Of a stretch of DNA of 62,734 nt, positions 1-8,377 are shown one piece after another. This DNA comes from an uncultured Eubacteriales bacterium (GTDB lineage: Bacteria > Bacillota > Clostridia > Oscillospirales > CAG-272), in NCBI GenBank assembly GCA_905201895.1, contig CAJKPX010000009.1:1-62734 (forward strand). The letters run 5' to 3'. Numbering within the stretch: position 1 is the first letter of the stretch; each line of letters begins with the position of its first letter. The notes beneath the pieces were generated by a model. That model did no database searches, was not told where the DNA came from, and saw nothing but the letters and a program-made list of their open reading frames with translations. A program made the position numbers and the translations under genes.

Positions 1-372
<372 letters not shown>

Positions 373-581
373 CATTGTATTAAAACACAGCCTCTCGACT
401 GTGATCCAATCTCTGCTTTCGAGCTCTGCTCTTAGCTTCTTTTACTTTTGTTTGAGTAGTATTCTCGTTTTAGAATTTCCGAGATCCGTTTCAAGCTGTT
501 CGCTTTGTACTTCTCTCTTGTTGTTCAATTTTCAAAGATCAATGCCTCTCGGCTCGCCGACACTCTTGCGTCGACCTTTCT

Positions 582-610
582 ATTATACCACTTTCTCCTC
601 CACTTGTCAA
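582..610 (-). promoter_or_regulatory. rRNA operon promoter P2 (sigma-A)
   Basis: On the minus strand a perfect TTGACA (complement at 605-610) and a perfect TATAAT (complement at 582-587) are separated by exactly 17 bp. It points into the 16S gene about 210 bp away. The match to consensus and the position make it the proximal of two rrn promoters. Confidence 0.85.
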
Positions 611-700
611 TACCTTTTTCAAAACTTTTTTCAAAAAGTTTTTCACGGTTGCAGGCGGTGAGTTCGCGGTGTCCGCTCTCCCTTTTGGGTGAGCCTGTAC

Positions 701-729
701 ATTATACTACAAAACATTTTTCTTGTCAA
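701..729 (-). promoter_or_regulatory. rRNA operon promoter P1 (sigma-A)
   Basis: A second perfect TTGACA (complement at 724-729) with a perfect TATAAT (complement at 701-706) and a 17-bp spacer, pointing toward the 16S gene. AT-rich sequence with A/T tracts (about 735-780) lies just upstream and could act as an UP element. Tandem promoters of this kind are usual for rrn operons. The 373-815 stretch has no protein gene and is explained by these promoters, the rRNA leader and the upstream terminator. Confidence 0.85.
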
Positions 730-776
730 GTATTTTTTGAAATTTTTTTCATATTTTTTCATTTTTGACAAAAAAG

Positions 777-811
777 CAAAGAACGGGGCACAAAAATCCC
801 CGTTCTTTTGT
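777..811 (-). terminator. Terminator of the dnaX-ybaB-recR operon
   Basis: The inverted repeat AAAGAACGGGG / CCCCGTTCTTT, with a short loop, is followed on the minus strand by T-rich sequence. It sits 5 bp beyond the recR stop codon and separates that operon from the rrn promoters. Confidence 0.85.
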
Positions 812-815
812 TTAT

Positions 816-1415
816 TCAGACGTCCCGCCTGCCCTCCAATGCGCGGAAAAGTGTGATTTCGTCGGCATATTCGAGGTCTGCGCCAACCGGAACACCGTAT
901 GCAAGCCTCGTGACGCGCACACCGAGTGGACGCAGTAGCTTGGAAAGATACATTGCAGTCGCCTCGCCCTCAACGGTAGGATCGGTTGCCACGATGACCT
1001 CGGCGATCTCTCCCTCCCCAACACGCGCCAGGAGCTCCTTGATCTTGAGCTGATCGGGCGTAATGCCGTTCATGGGTGAAATCTGTCCGTGCAGGACGTG
1101 ATACACACCGTGGTATTCACGCACCTTTTCCATTGCCAGAACCGTTCTTGCATCATTGACCACGCAAACAGTCGACCGGTCACGTGTTTCATCCTGACAG
1201 ATCGGACAAACCTCACGGTCGGTCAAATTTTGACAAACCGGACAGAAATGAATGCGCTCCTTCGCCTCCACGATTGCGCGCGCGAAGGCATGAACCTCCT
1301 CAAAATCAAGGTCCAGAACGGAATACGCCATACGGTACGCTGTCTTTTTACCCACGCCCTCAAGTCTGGCAAACTGCTCCGCCAAGTTGCGCAGGGATTC
1401 GATATACTCCGCCAT
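816..1415 (-). CDS. recR: Recombination mediator protein RecR
   Basis: RecR acts with RecO (and RecF) to load RecA on gapped or single-stranded DNA during repair. The 199-aa product has the family's usual length. It shows an N-terminal helix-hairpin-helix around GVGKKTAYR, a four-cysteine zinc module (CPVC at about residue 58, CPIC at about residue 70), and a C-terminal Toprim domain with ATDPTVEGEATA. It is the last gene of a dnaX-ybaB-recR operon, a very conserved order in Firmicutes, and lies 3 bp after ybaB. A terminator follows directly. The identification is secure. Confidence 0.97.
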   Translation of the reverse strand: MAEYIESLRNLAEQFARLEGVGKKTAYRMAYSVLDLDFEEVHAFARAIVEAKERIHFCPVCQNLTDREVCPICQDETRDRSTVCVVNDARTVLAMEKVREYHGVYHVLHGQISPMNGITPDQLKIKELLARVGEGEIAEVIVATDPTVEGEATAMYLSKLLRPLGVRVTRLAYGVPVGADLEYADEITLFRALEGRRDV

Positions 1416-1418
1416 AGA

Positions 1419-1772
1419 TCAGAACAGACCGGGGAGATTCATGGGACCCGTGATCTTATTCAGCTCCTCATTGTTGGTGTCATCCACGCGCTTGATCGCC
1501 TCGTTGACAGCCGCAATGAGAATATCGGACAGGGTTTCGATATCGTCGGGATCCACGATCTCGGGGGCAAGGTCGATTGCAAGAATCTCTCTTTTACCGT
1601 TGATCTTGACGTTGACAACGCCGCCACCTGCGGAAATGTCGTATTCACGCGCATCAAGCTCCGCCTGCTTTGCTGCCATATCCTCCTGCATTTTTTGTGC
1701 CTGACGGATCATTGCCTGCATGTTCTGCGGTCCGCCGCCCATACCCTTTGGAATATTTGCTCTCATATTCAA
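1419..1772 (-). CDS. YbaB/EbfC family nucleoid-associated protein
   Basis: A 117-aa member of the small DNA-binding YbaB/EbfC family, which forms homodimers that bind DNA and are encoded between dnaX and recR in most bacteria. Visible features are the Gly/Met-rich N-terminus (NIPKGMGGGPQNMQAM), the QKMQEDMAAKQAELDA helix, and the conserved core with VKINGKREI and DPDDIETLSDI. It lies 40 bp after dnaX and 3 bp before recR. The cellular role of the family is poorly defined; coupling to recombination or replication is inferred from gene order. Confidence 0.94.
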   Translation of the reverse strand: MNMRANIPKGMGGGPQNMQAMIRQAQKMQEDMAAKQAELDAREYDISAGGGVVNVKINGKREILAIDLAPEIVDPDDIETLSDILIAAVNEAIKRVDDTNNEELNKITGPMNLPGLF

Positions 1773-1812
1773 ATTCTCCTTCCTTATTTATATGTGTATT
1801 TTGTTTTCTTTT

Positions 1813-3471
1813 TTAATCCTGCGGCTCGTCCAATATCTCGTCGATCACCGAGCGTCCCGACGATTTTCCCGCGGTTTCCATCTGAAGCTGGCGGTCGCCA
1901 ACCTCCCTACGCAAAACCGTTGAAAGTGCCGCGCGGAGACGGTCACGCGATTCGTCTCGCTCCGCCATTTGTCTGGTAAAATCATTTTCAAACATGACCA
2001 CAACGCCGCCGTCCTCGGTTGTATATGCAATCGCGGTCTTGACAAAGCTCGCATCCATCGGAGCACTCCGACCAATTCGCTCAACCACCTCCATCCAATT
2101 GCGCAGAGGTCGCAGAACACGTTTATCGGTTGGCAAACCTCCCTGCACCTGCGGCTTTGGCTGCGGTGCAACAGGCTTTGCAGGCGATGGAGCGGGAGCA
2201 GATGCTCTCTGTGTCGCGGGGGACGGATCACGGACCGGTGCGGCAGGCGCAATCGGTTCGGGTACTGCGCTCGCCAGCGGCACAGGTGCGGGCTCCTCGC
2301 TTTGCTTGGGAGTTGCGATCCGACCAAGCGCGATCTGCTCCTCAAGGGCTGCAATACGCGAGAGCATTGCCTCGGCAGATTGATCGAGTGCCTCGTCGCA
2401 CATGCGAACAAGCGTCATTTCCGCAAGAATCCGCTTGACCGAATTGGATTTTTGCATGGCAAGGAGTGCATCCTCGAGCAGCTTACAATGATAGACAAGC
2501 GTTTCCTTGCGGAAGCGCGCGGTCACGGTTTTGAGTTGCTCAAATTCATGGTCGGTGAGATCAAGATAGGTCGCCGCATTCTTCGTGGTTTTGACCACAA
2601 GCATATCGCGGTAGAGCGAAATCACGTCCTGCCAGAAGACCGCCAAATCCTTGGAGGAACGCACAACCTCGTCGATCTGCGCAAACAGTAGATCATAGTT
2701 GCGGTCGGCAACGGCGGTGACGGTTGCGAGCATGGCGTCGCGCCCTGTGAGACCGACCGACTCCGAAACAACCTCGGGAGTAACCGTTCGCTTGACGCCC
2801 GCACAAAGCTCGAGCAGACTGATCGCATCGCGCATACCGCCCTGTGCCAGCTTGGCAAGCATTCTTGCCGCCTCGGGCTCGAGCGAGATATTCTCGTGCT
2901 CGGCAATGTAGTTCAGCCGCTTGACCAGCGTTTCGGTCGCGATACGACGGAAATCAAAGCGCTGGCAACGTGAAATGATAGTTGCAGGGAGCTTATGCAG
3001 CTCAGTAGTTGCCAAAATGAACACCACGTGTGCGGGGGGCTCCTCCAGCGTTTTCAGAAGCGCGTTGAATGCGCTGGGCGAGAGCATATGCACCTCGTCG
3101 ATGATATAGACACGGTAGCGCAGCGAGGACGGAGAATAAACAACCTCATCGCGAATGTCGCGGATATTATCCACGCCGTTGTTGGATGCAGCGTCCATTT
3201 CCAAAACGTCGGTTGCCGCGCCGCTGTCGATCGCTCGGCAAGCCTCGCAGACACCGCAGGGGTTTCCGCCAATCGGATTTTCGCAGTTGACAACCTTTGC
3301 CAAAATCTTTGCGCAGGTGGTTTTTCCCGTTCCGCGCGATCCGCAAAAGAGGTAGGCATGGCTGAATGCGGCGTGCTCTGCCTCATATTTCAGAACGGAG
3401 GTGATATGCTCCTGCCCGTAAACGTCGTCGAAGCTTTGCGGCCGCCATTTTCTGTATAACGCCTGATGCAT
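1813..3471 (-). CDS. dnaX: DNA polymerase III gamma/tau subunit
   Basis: Clamp-loader ATPase subunit of the replicative polymerase. The 552-aa product begins with the typical LYRKWRPQSFDDVYGQEH. It has the Walker A GSRGTGKTT (about residues 44-52), a zinc module with CGVCEAC, a DEVH Walker B and the sensor/arginine-finger region ATTELHKLPATIISRCQRF. A Pro/Ala/Gln-rich linker (about residues 380-450) precedes a small C-terminal tau-like domain. It is the first gene of the dnaX-ybaB-recR operon and lies downstream of the SRP RNA gene. The start at 3471 is preceded by AAAGGAGGAAGGAAT. Confidence 0.97.
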   Translation of the reverse strand: MHQALYRKWRPQSFDDVYGQEHITSVLKYEAEHAAFSHAYLFCGSRGTGKTTCAKILAKVVNCENPIGGNPCGVCEACRAIDSGAATDVLEMDAASNNGVDNIRDIRDEVVYSPSSLRYRVYIIDEVHMLSPSAFNALLKTLEEPPAHVVFILATTELHKLPATIISRCQRFDFRRIATETLVKRLNYIAEHENISLEPEAARMLAKLAQGGMRDAISLLELCAGVKRTVTPEVVSESVGLTGRDAMLATVTAVADRNYDLLFAQIDEVVRSSKDLAVFWQDVISLYRDMLVVKTTKNAATYLDLTDHEFEQLKTVTARFRKETLVYHCKLLEDALLAMQKSNSVKRILAEMTLVRMCDEALDQSAEAMLSRIAALEEQIALGRIATPKQSEEPAPVPLASAVPEPIAPAAPVRDPSPATQRASAPAPSPAKPVAPQPKPQVQGGLPTDKRVLRPLRNWMEVVERIGRSAPMDASFVKTAIAYTTEDGGVVVMFENDFTRQMAERDESRDRLRAALSTVLRREVGDRQLQMETAGKSSGRSVIDEILDEPQD

Positions 3472-3555
3472 ATTCCTTCCTCCTTTTATAATTTACGGGG
3501 GAGAAGCCCTTTGAAAACAGCTTTTCCCCCGCTTCCCTTCTAAAAATCATCCGTT

Positions 3556-3585
3556 AAAAAGAAAAGGACAAGCATCGCCTTTTCC
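3556..3585 (-). terminator. Terminator downstream of the SRP RNA
   Basis: On the minus strand GAAAAGG and CCTTTTC pair around a 10-nt loop and are followed by TTTTT. It lies 40-70 nt past the end of the SRP RNA fold and about 85 bp before dnaX, so it could end the RNA transcript or attenuate read-through into dnaX. Confidence 0.6.
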
Positions 3586-3624
3586 CGATTGCGCGGATCA
3601 TTTGCTTTTACAAACGCAAAACAA

Positions 3625-3934
3625 CGCCTGACTGTAAAACAAGACCATACACCTCAAGATCGAAAATCGCTCCCACGCGATCTTCGCATCTCCTGCTCGG
3701 AACAGGCACCCTCGCGGCACATTGGGGAGATCGCTTAGTGCTGCTTGGTCCCCCACCTGACACGGTTCACAATTCCCAATTGCGCAAGACCCATTCTTCA
3801 ACACAGCAGATACGACTCAATTCGTAAGAGTTCATCCCTCAAAAGAGGAGTCCACCCCTGCTGTAGCGGATTTCAGGTTCAGGGCTCCGCTAATTCCCCG
3901 GCTGGTATGGCCTAATTTTACAGTCTGACGCTGT
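3625..3934 (-). ncRNA. ffs: Signal recognition particle RNA, large (Alu-containing) type
   Basis: RNA core of the signal recognition particle, which binds Ffh and targets ribosome-nascent chains to the membrane. Read on the minus strand, the 5' end (ACTGTAAAA..GGCCATACC) pairs with the 3' end (GGTGTATGGTC..TTTTACAGT), closing helix 5. The 5' part has the Alu-domain loops typical of Bacillus/Clostridium scRNA (AGCGGAGCCCTGAACCTG and AATCCGCTACAGCAGGG). The S-domain signature reads GTGAACCGTGTCAGG, an apical hairpin, then AAGCAGCACTAAGCGATC. The apical stem is TGG-GGGA-CCA instead of the common TCC-GGAA-GGA; this keeps a GNRA tetraloop. Adjacency to dnaX is common in Firmicutes. The ends are approximate. 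Confidence 0.93.
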
Positions 3935-3943
3935 TACTTATAT

Positions 3944-3972
3944 ATTATAGCAGATTTCTTTTCAATTTGCAA
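3944..3972 (-). promoter_or_regulatory. SRP RNA promoter
   Basis: Minus-strand TTGCAA (3967-3972), a 17-bp spacer and a perfect TATAAT (complement at 3944-3949). The expected start point is near 3936, just ahead of the first paired base of the SRP RNA. Confidence 0.8.
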
Positions 3973-4019
3973 GGGATTTTGAAAAATTTTTAGAATAATC
4001 AAAACAATCACATTCCGAC

Positions 4020-4067
4020 AAAAAACGGGTTGGGAGCCCGAGGAAAAATTCTCCCCGAGCTCCCACG
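4020..4067 (-). terminator. Terminator of the 4074-5519 lipoprotein gene
   Basis: On the minus strand GTGGGAGCTCGGGGAG pairs with CTCGGGCTCCCAAC around an A/T-rich loop and is followed by CGTTTTTTG. It starts a few bases after the stop codon. Confidence 0.85.
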
Positions 4068-4073
4068 TTCGTT

Positions 4074-5519
4074 TTATTTTGTAAAAAATTCGTTTTGTGC
4101 GCCGATATAGGCACGGATGTCATCGGCAGAGACTACGGATTTGAGTTGTACGAAAGATTCCACGTACGCATCATACCCTTCCGTGATCGCTGCGATTGTG
4201 GCGTCGGTCACGCGGCTTTGAATCGAGCCGCTGATACCGCTCGTTTTGTTTGCATCGGTGAAATCACTCTCGAAGCTATCCAAATAATCCGCCTGCACAA
4301 ACATCATCGGCATCTCATAGCAAATGCTCCGGTATTTTTCGCCGCTCGGAATGATAAAATAGGTTTTGGAGAACTCAATATCAAAGCGACGCGAAAACAT
4401 TTTCAGTCCCAATCCGCCAACCAGCTTGGTGTGAATATGCTCTGCACTGCCGTTGATGTAAATGTCGTCTGCATTGGTGTTGATGTCGGCGTCATCTGCG
4501 CTTTCCTTATCAACCTTTTTGATCGTGTTGATCCCCGAAATATCGGAGAGCGGGAACCAGAAGGTATCGTATTCGATGTTCTTCACGGTTTCCTTCACAC
4601 GTCCGCCGAGATAGCGTGCGGTCTCGTTGTCATAAACCTCCACAAAGCCCTCGATCTTGAGATCGTCGGTCTCACGCTTGTCGGAGATGACGTAGGTATA
4701 ATCCTCGGTGATCTCGATCTGTGCCACCGATTTGATGTATTTATCCGAAATGCCAAAGAACTCGGTCACAACACCGCTGATCGTTCCGTTGGCATTTCTC
4801 TGAAAGCCGACCTTCCAAAGTGCAACATTCAATATGTTGAGCGCAACGTCAATGCGGTTCTCCGAAATTTCATATTTAATCACGTTTCCGTCGCTGAGCT
4901 GCACGCGACCAAAGCGAACGCCCGTGCTCTCGTCATAGGAAAGCTCCACGGAAGCGGTTGCAAGCTTAACGAGAAGCTCGGAACGGTTTTCGGTCAAGGT
5001 GATCTTAAAGCGGAAATGCTCGGTTGTTTTTTCATAGGACGCATAGTTGTCGGGGTTATCATTGATAAAGAGCTGATAAGCCTCCTCGATCACAGCCGCC
5101 GAGGCATAAACGTCATCAATCACGTCCACGCCGATCTGAAGATAGTGCAGAGTGGAATAAACCATTTCCATCTGCTTGCCAACACCCTTTTGCGAAAGAG
5201 AGGAGACGTTCACGAAATCGCCGTTAAAATCAATTGCCCCTCCCGAATAAACGCGATTGTTCAATGCAAAAGACTCGGGCAGAAAAGAGAGCAAATCAGG
5301 ACGTTTTTCAAACAGCTTTCCCAAAATCGTCGCTGCTTTGTCAACCAGACCAAGCTCACCGTCACCGGTTGTTTCATCAGCACCTCCGCCGGTTGCAGAA
5401 TCGCCGCCATCATCGGGAATGCTGGGGTCATTTGGTGTGGTGGAGCATGCCGTTGCAAAAAGGCAGGTGAGGATCAACAGAAACGCGAGAAGCTTACATG
5501 CAAGAGAATTTTTCATCAT
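4074..5519 (-). CDS. Predicted lipoprotein of unknown function
   Basis: I do not recognise the 481-aa product. It begins with a lipoprotein signal peptide: two lysines, a hydrophobic stretch and the lipobox FATAC, so Cys25 is the probable lipidation site. A low-complexity Asp/Gly/Ser/Thr linker (about residues 27-55) follows, as is usual for surface-anchored proteins. The rest is a soluble, strand-rich domain with no motif I can name. It is monocistronic: a terminator follows and the upstream neighbour (5568-5984) has its own promoter. It is probably an extracytoplasmic, membrane-tethered protein. Confidence 0.8.
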   Translation of the reverse strand: MMKNSLACKLLAFLLILTCLFATACSTTPNDPSIPDDGGDSATGGGADETTGDGELGLVDKAATILGKLFEKRPDLLSFLPESFALNNRVYSGGAIDFNGDFVNVSSLSQKGVGKQMEMVYSTLHYLQIGVDVIDDVYASAAVIEEAYQLFINDNPDNYASYEKTTEHFRFKITLTENRSELLVKLATASVELSYDESTGVRFGRVQLSDGNVIKYEISENRIDVALNILNVALWKVGFQRNANGTISGVVTEFFGISDKYIKSVAQIEITEDYTYVISDKRETDDLKIEGFVEVYDNETARYLGGRVKETVKNIEYDTFWFPLSDISGINTIKKVDKESADDADINTNADDIYINGSAEHIHTKLVGGLGLKMFSRRFDIEFSKTYFIIPSGEKYRSICYEMPMMFVQADYLDSFESDFTDANKTSGISGSIQSRVTDATIAAITEGYDAYVESFVQLKSVVSADDIRAYIGAQNEFFTK

Positions 5520-5567
5520 TTTTATTCCTTTCTTTGTTTATGGTCTTGTTATAAGAGAATATTCCGA

Positions 5568-5984
5568 TCAATCCGCCGAGCGGAGATATGATCCGAGAGC
5601 AAACGGGAACGTAATCAGAGAAAGTGCGAGTGAGAGCAAAAGTCCGATAAGAAAGATCGTTGCGGAGAGCAGAAATCCGAGAATGGCAAAGAGCAGCTTC
5701 ACGCAGATAAACCAGATGATTCCATCCAGATCAAGCGTGAAGATCAGGAGCGGTGCACGAAAGGTTTTGAAGAAAAACATAAAAAATTCGAGCATAAATT
5801 CTCCCCAGAAAAATTGCGAAACAAGCGTGACACCCGCAATGCCGGCAACGATCGAGCCAAGCACGCCGAGAACAGGCGAGGCATCTGTTGAGAAGGTGTA
5901 AACAAGCCCGATAGTGAGAAGAACGGCACCTGCCACCCCACCCCATATAAAGCTTTTGATCAAGGTCTCTCTTTTCGTTTCCAT
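5568..5984 (-). CDS. Small membrane protein, divergent from an XRE regulator
   Basis: A 138-aa protein with about four hydrophobic segments (around residues 11-30, 38-70, 88-107 and 108-125) and little else; the function is unknown. GGAGG lies just before the start. Its promoter (TTGACA, 17 bp, TACAAT) carries two TGGGCTATA direct repeats 20 bp apart and faces the XRE regulator gene at 6114. The simplest reading is a membrane protein repressed by that regulator. Confidence 0.7.
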   Translation of the reverse strand: METKRETLIKSFIWGGVAGAVLLTIGLVYTFSTDASPVLGVLGSIVAGIAGVTLVSQFFWGEFMLEFFMFFFKTFRAPLLIFTLDLDGIIWFICVKLLFAILGFLLSATIFLIGLLLSLALSLITFPFALGSYLRSAD

Positions 5985-6008
5985 TTTTATCCTCCATAGT
6001 AGTCTATT

Positions 6009-6046
6009 TATAGCCCAATTGTATCATATATAGCCCATTTTGTCAA
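6009..6046 (-). promoter_or_regulatory. Promoter with direct-repeat operator between 5984 and 6114
   Basis: Minus-strand TTGACA (complement at 6041-6046), a 17-bp spacer and TACAAT (complement at 6018-6023). The plus-strand repeat TATAGCCCA occurs at 6009-6017 and again at 6029-6037. One copy lies in the spacer and one lies just past the -10, 20 bp apart and so on the same DNA face. This layout fits a repressor site, probably for the adjacent XRE protein. Confidence 0.6.
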
Positions 6047-6113
6047 GAGAAAAGCGGTATAATATCTAAAAAAAGTAATTTCAAAAACGAGAAAAAAATC
6101 AGGAGGCAACGGC

Positions 6114-6356
6114 ATGAACACTTACGATACCGTAAAAAACAGACTTCTTATTTTATGCGAGCAAAGAAAATACTCGATCCACAAGCTGGCAATTGAATCG
6201 GCAGTTCCGCCGTCCACCATCAAAAACATTCTCTACGGAAAAAGCAAAAACCCCGGAATTGTAACGATCAAGATGCTATGCGACGGCTTGGAAATTTCGT
6301 TAACAGAATTCTTCAGCACCCCCGAGTTTGCCTCTCTGGGGCAGGAAATTCAATAA
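6114..6356 (+). CDS. XRE-family helix-turn-helix regulator
   Basis: An 80-aa protein that is almost only a Cro/C1-type helix-turn-helix. RKYSIHKLAIESAVPPSTIKNIL (residues 19-41) gives helices 2 and 3, and the IKMLCDGLEISLTEFF segment closes the fold. There is no sensor domain. AGGAGGCAACGGC precedes the ATG. It is transcribed away from the small membrane-protein gene at 5568-5984, whose promoter contains a direct repeat that could be its operator. A stem-loop terminator follows the stop codon. Confidence 0.88.
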   Translation: MNTYDTVKNRLLILCEQRKYSIHKLAIESAVPPSTIKNILYGKSKNPGIVTIKMLCDGLEISLTEFFSTPEFASLGQEIQ

Positions 6357-6370
6357 CAAAAAACAAGAAA

Positions 6371-6414
6371 AAAGCTCCGTCTCTCACGCATAGGCGCGAG
6401 AGACGGAGCTTTTT
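6371..6414 (+). terminator. Bidirectional terminator between converging genes
   Basis: AAAGCTCCGTCTCTC and GAGAGACGGAGCTTT form a near-perfect 15-bp stem with A-tracts before it and T-tracts after it. It can therefore end both the XRE gene (plus) and the SLH gene (minus), whose stop codons flank it. Confidence 0.9.
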
Positions 6415-6429
6415 TTGTTATTCGTATTC

Positions 6430-7734
6430 TTATTTTACGTATTGCATCGCCGCGGCAAGCATCTGCGCTGTTTGTGCGCGCGTGATATTGGCGGTGGGGG
6501 TGACGTAGCCGTCATCGCTCCCCATAATGCCAATGGCGTGAAGCGTGCAGATTGCCTCCTTTGCCCAAACGGGAATTTCGGATTGATCGGCAAAGGTGGG
6601 GGTGACGGCAATGTCCGACTCCCCGATCATATTTGCCAGGATCACCGCAGCTTGTGCACGTGTGATGCTCTCATTTGGCAGGAATGACAGAACTCCATTC
6701 GAGAGACTTCCGCTGATATACCCAAGCTCATACGCCGCGTTGACGTAACCCTTCATGCTCGGCTGAATTTGGGCATCGTCGGCAAAAACGGTAGCCTCGC
6801 ATTGAGGCACGTCGGTGATACCAACCGCGTTCATTGCCATCACAAGAAACTCCACGCGGCTGACCTCCTGCTCGGGATAGAAATAGTAGGCGTTCCCCAC
6901 CTGCTTGCCGCTCATGATCCCTGCCTCGGTGAGTGCAAGCGAGGGGGCGTAGGCAGCATGCGCCTTCATATCGGCGTAGGTGACCGAGGTTCCCGCCTGC
7001 TCCACGCGCAGGCTTACGGTTGCAGATGCACTGTAATTTCCGTATTTATCGCGTGCAATATAGGAAAAACGGTCGCTGCCAACGTAGCCGGCATTCGGCT
7101 TGTAAACATAGGTCCCCTGTGCGCGGTCGGTGAGCAGGACCGAGCCATTTTGCGGATAGGAAACGATCTCAAAAATCAAGCCGTCGCCGTCAGGATCATA
7201 TCCGGAGAGCACGCCGTGATGCGCGATTCCGCGATAAGTGGAAACGTTGAGCGAGAGCCCCGACGCCATACTTACGGTGGGGGTGTAGTTGGTCTCACTC
7301 AAAAAATAAAGGTTGCAGACTGTTACGCAGGTCGAGCCGTTGACCGTGAAGGTAAAATAGGAGTGAGTGAGGTCATCGCCGGCGGCAGAAAAGACCATGT
7401 AATCGAGGCTCTCCGCAGAGACCGTTTGCCCCACTGCCACGCGCGTGGAGCCGAGCAGCAGCTCGCCATCGGTGGTGGCGGGCAGGCTCTTGACCGTGAT
7501 ATAGCGCACATTCGCAAGGTTCATGGCACGCGCAAAAGAGTCAGCCGAGAATACGATCTCGTTTCCGATCGGTGCCGACATTGCCATGTCGGTTTGTGCT
7601 GCAAGCACGTTTAGTCCATAGGACACAACAGGGACCGCCGCCCCCTCCTCTGCCGCGATCGGCAAGCAACCAAGCAGCAGGCACATGGCACAGACCATGA
7701 GCGCGGCAGCATATTTCAAGCCCATTTTTTTCAT
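6430..7734 (-). CDS. Surface protein with Ig-like/cadherin-like domain and SLH repeats
   Basis: The 434-aa product has a Sec signal peptide (about residues 1-28, cleavage likely after PIAAEE or nearby). An N-terminal beta-rich region (about 30-150) follows. Then comes a domain with DPDGDGLIFEIVSYPQNG and GYVGSDRFSYIARDKYGN (about 175-245), typical of cadherin-like tandem repeats. At the C-terminus are three S-layer-homology repeats: EVSRVEFLVMAMNAVG, ESITRAQAAVILANMIG and NITRAQTAQMLAAAMQ. SLH repeats bind pyruvylated secondary wall polymers, so the protein is probably held on the cell wall. A bidirectional terminator follows. Confidence 0.88.
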   Translation of the reverse strand: MKKMGLKYAAALMVCAMCLLLGCLPIAAEEGAAVPVVSYGLNVLAAQTDMAMSAPIGNEIVFSADSFARAMNLANVRYITVKSLPATTDGELLLGSTRVAVGQTVSAESLDYMVFSAAGDDLTHSYFTFTVNGSTCVTVCNLYFLSETNYTPTVSMASGLSLNVSTYRGIAHHGVLSGYDPDGDGLIFEIVSYPQNGSVLLTDRAQGTYVYKPNAGYVGSDRFSYIARDKYGNYSASATVSLRVEQAGTSVTYADMKAHAAYAPSLALTEAGIMSGKQVGNAYYFYPEQEVSRVEFLVMAMNAVGITDVPQCEATVFADDAQIQPSMKGYVNAAYELGYISGSLSNGVLSFLPNESITRAQAAVILANMIGESDIAVTPTFADQSEIPVWAKEAICTLHAIGIMGSDDGYVTPTANITRAQTAQMLAAAMQYVK

Positions 7735-7815
7735 GTTTCAACCGTCCCTTCATCATATATTCGGTGTTCAATGATATGCACGCGCGAAGATGGTTAGAAC
7801 AGCACCACGCAACAT

Positions 7816-7847
7816 AAAAGAGCCGCGGCGATTGCCGCGGCTCTTTT
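7816..7847 (-). terminator. Terminator of rplS
   Basis: AAAAGAGCCGCGGC / GCCGCGGCTCTTTT is a perfect GC-rich stem with flanking A and T tracts. It lies 10 bp after the rplS stop codon on the minus strand. Confidence 0.9.
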
Positions 7848-7856
7848 ATGTTGGAA

Positions 7857-8198
7857 TCAGATCTGCTCCTTAACCTTGGAAGCCTTACCAACTCTGTCAC
7901 GCAGATAGTAGAGCTTTGCGCGTCTTACCTTACCAACGCGGATCACGTCTACCTTTACTACGTTCGGGGAGTGGATCGGGAAGGTCTTTTCCACGCCTAC
8001 ACCATAGGATACGCGTCTTACGGTAAAGGTTTCGGAAATGCCGCCGCCATGCTTTGCAATAACGGTGCCCTCGAACATCTGGATTCTTTCTCTGTTGCCC
8101 TCTTTGATGCGGTTGTGAACACGAACGGTGTCACCGATGCGGACCACGGGCATGGTCTCCTTCAATTGCTCGTTTGTAAAAGCCTCAATCAGATTCAT
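7857..8198 (-). CDS. rplS: Large ribosomal subunit protein bL19
   Basis: bL19 sits at the interface of the 30S and 50S subunits. The 113-aa product has the usual length and motifs: GDTVRVHNRIKEG, RIQMFEGTVIAKHGGG, ETFTVRRVSYGVGVE and the RVGKVRRAKLYYLRDR tail. AGGAGGACTCAAAA precedes the ATG. Here it is a single-gene unit with its own promoter and terminator, without the rimM-trmD genes that often precede it. Confidence 0.97.
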   Translation of the reverse strand: MNLIEAFTNEQLKETMPVVRIGDTVRVHNRIKEGNRERIQMFEGTVIAKHGGGISETFTVRRVSYGVGVEKTFPIHSPNVVKVDVIRVGKVRRAKLYYLRDRVGKASKVKEQI

Positions 8199-8284
8199 TT
8201 TTGAGTCCTCCTATTATACCGGGCGTTCATGCAGAGCATCGCAGCGGACCACCCTAAAATTTCTGCGCATTGCGCAACACGGGT

Positions 8285-8313
8285 ATTATATCATACTTTT
8301 TCTTTTTTTGCAA
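8285..8313 (-). promoter_or_regulatory. rplS promoter and short leader
   Basis: Minus-strand TTGCAA (8308-8313), a 17-bp spacer and a perfect TATAAT (complement at 8285-8290). It leaves an ~80-nt leader before rplS containing the small inverted repeat TTGCGCAATGCGCA. Whether this leader is an L19-binding autoregulatory element cannot be judged by eye. Confidence 0.75.
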
Positions 8314-8377
8314 GCCTTTTTTCAAACTTTTTTATCTTTTTTGAAAAAAAGTTCAAAAAAGCATACTTTCATGTCAT

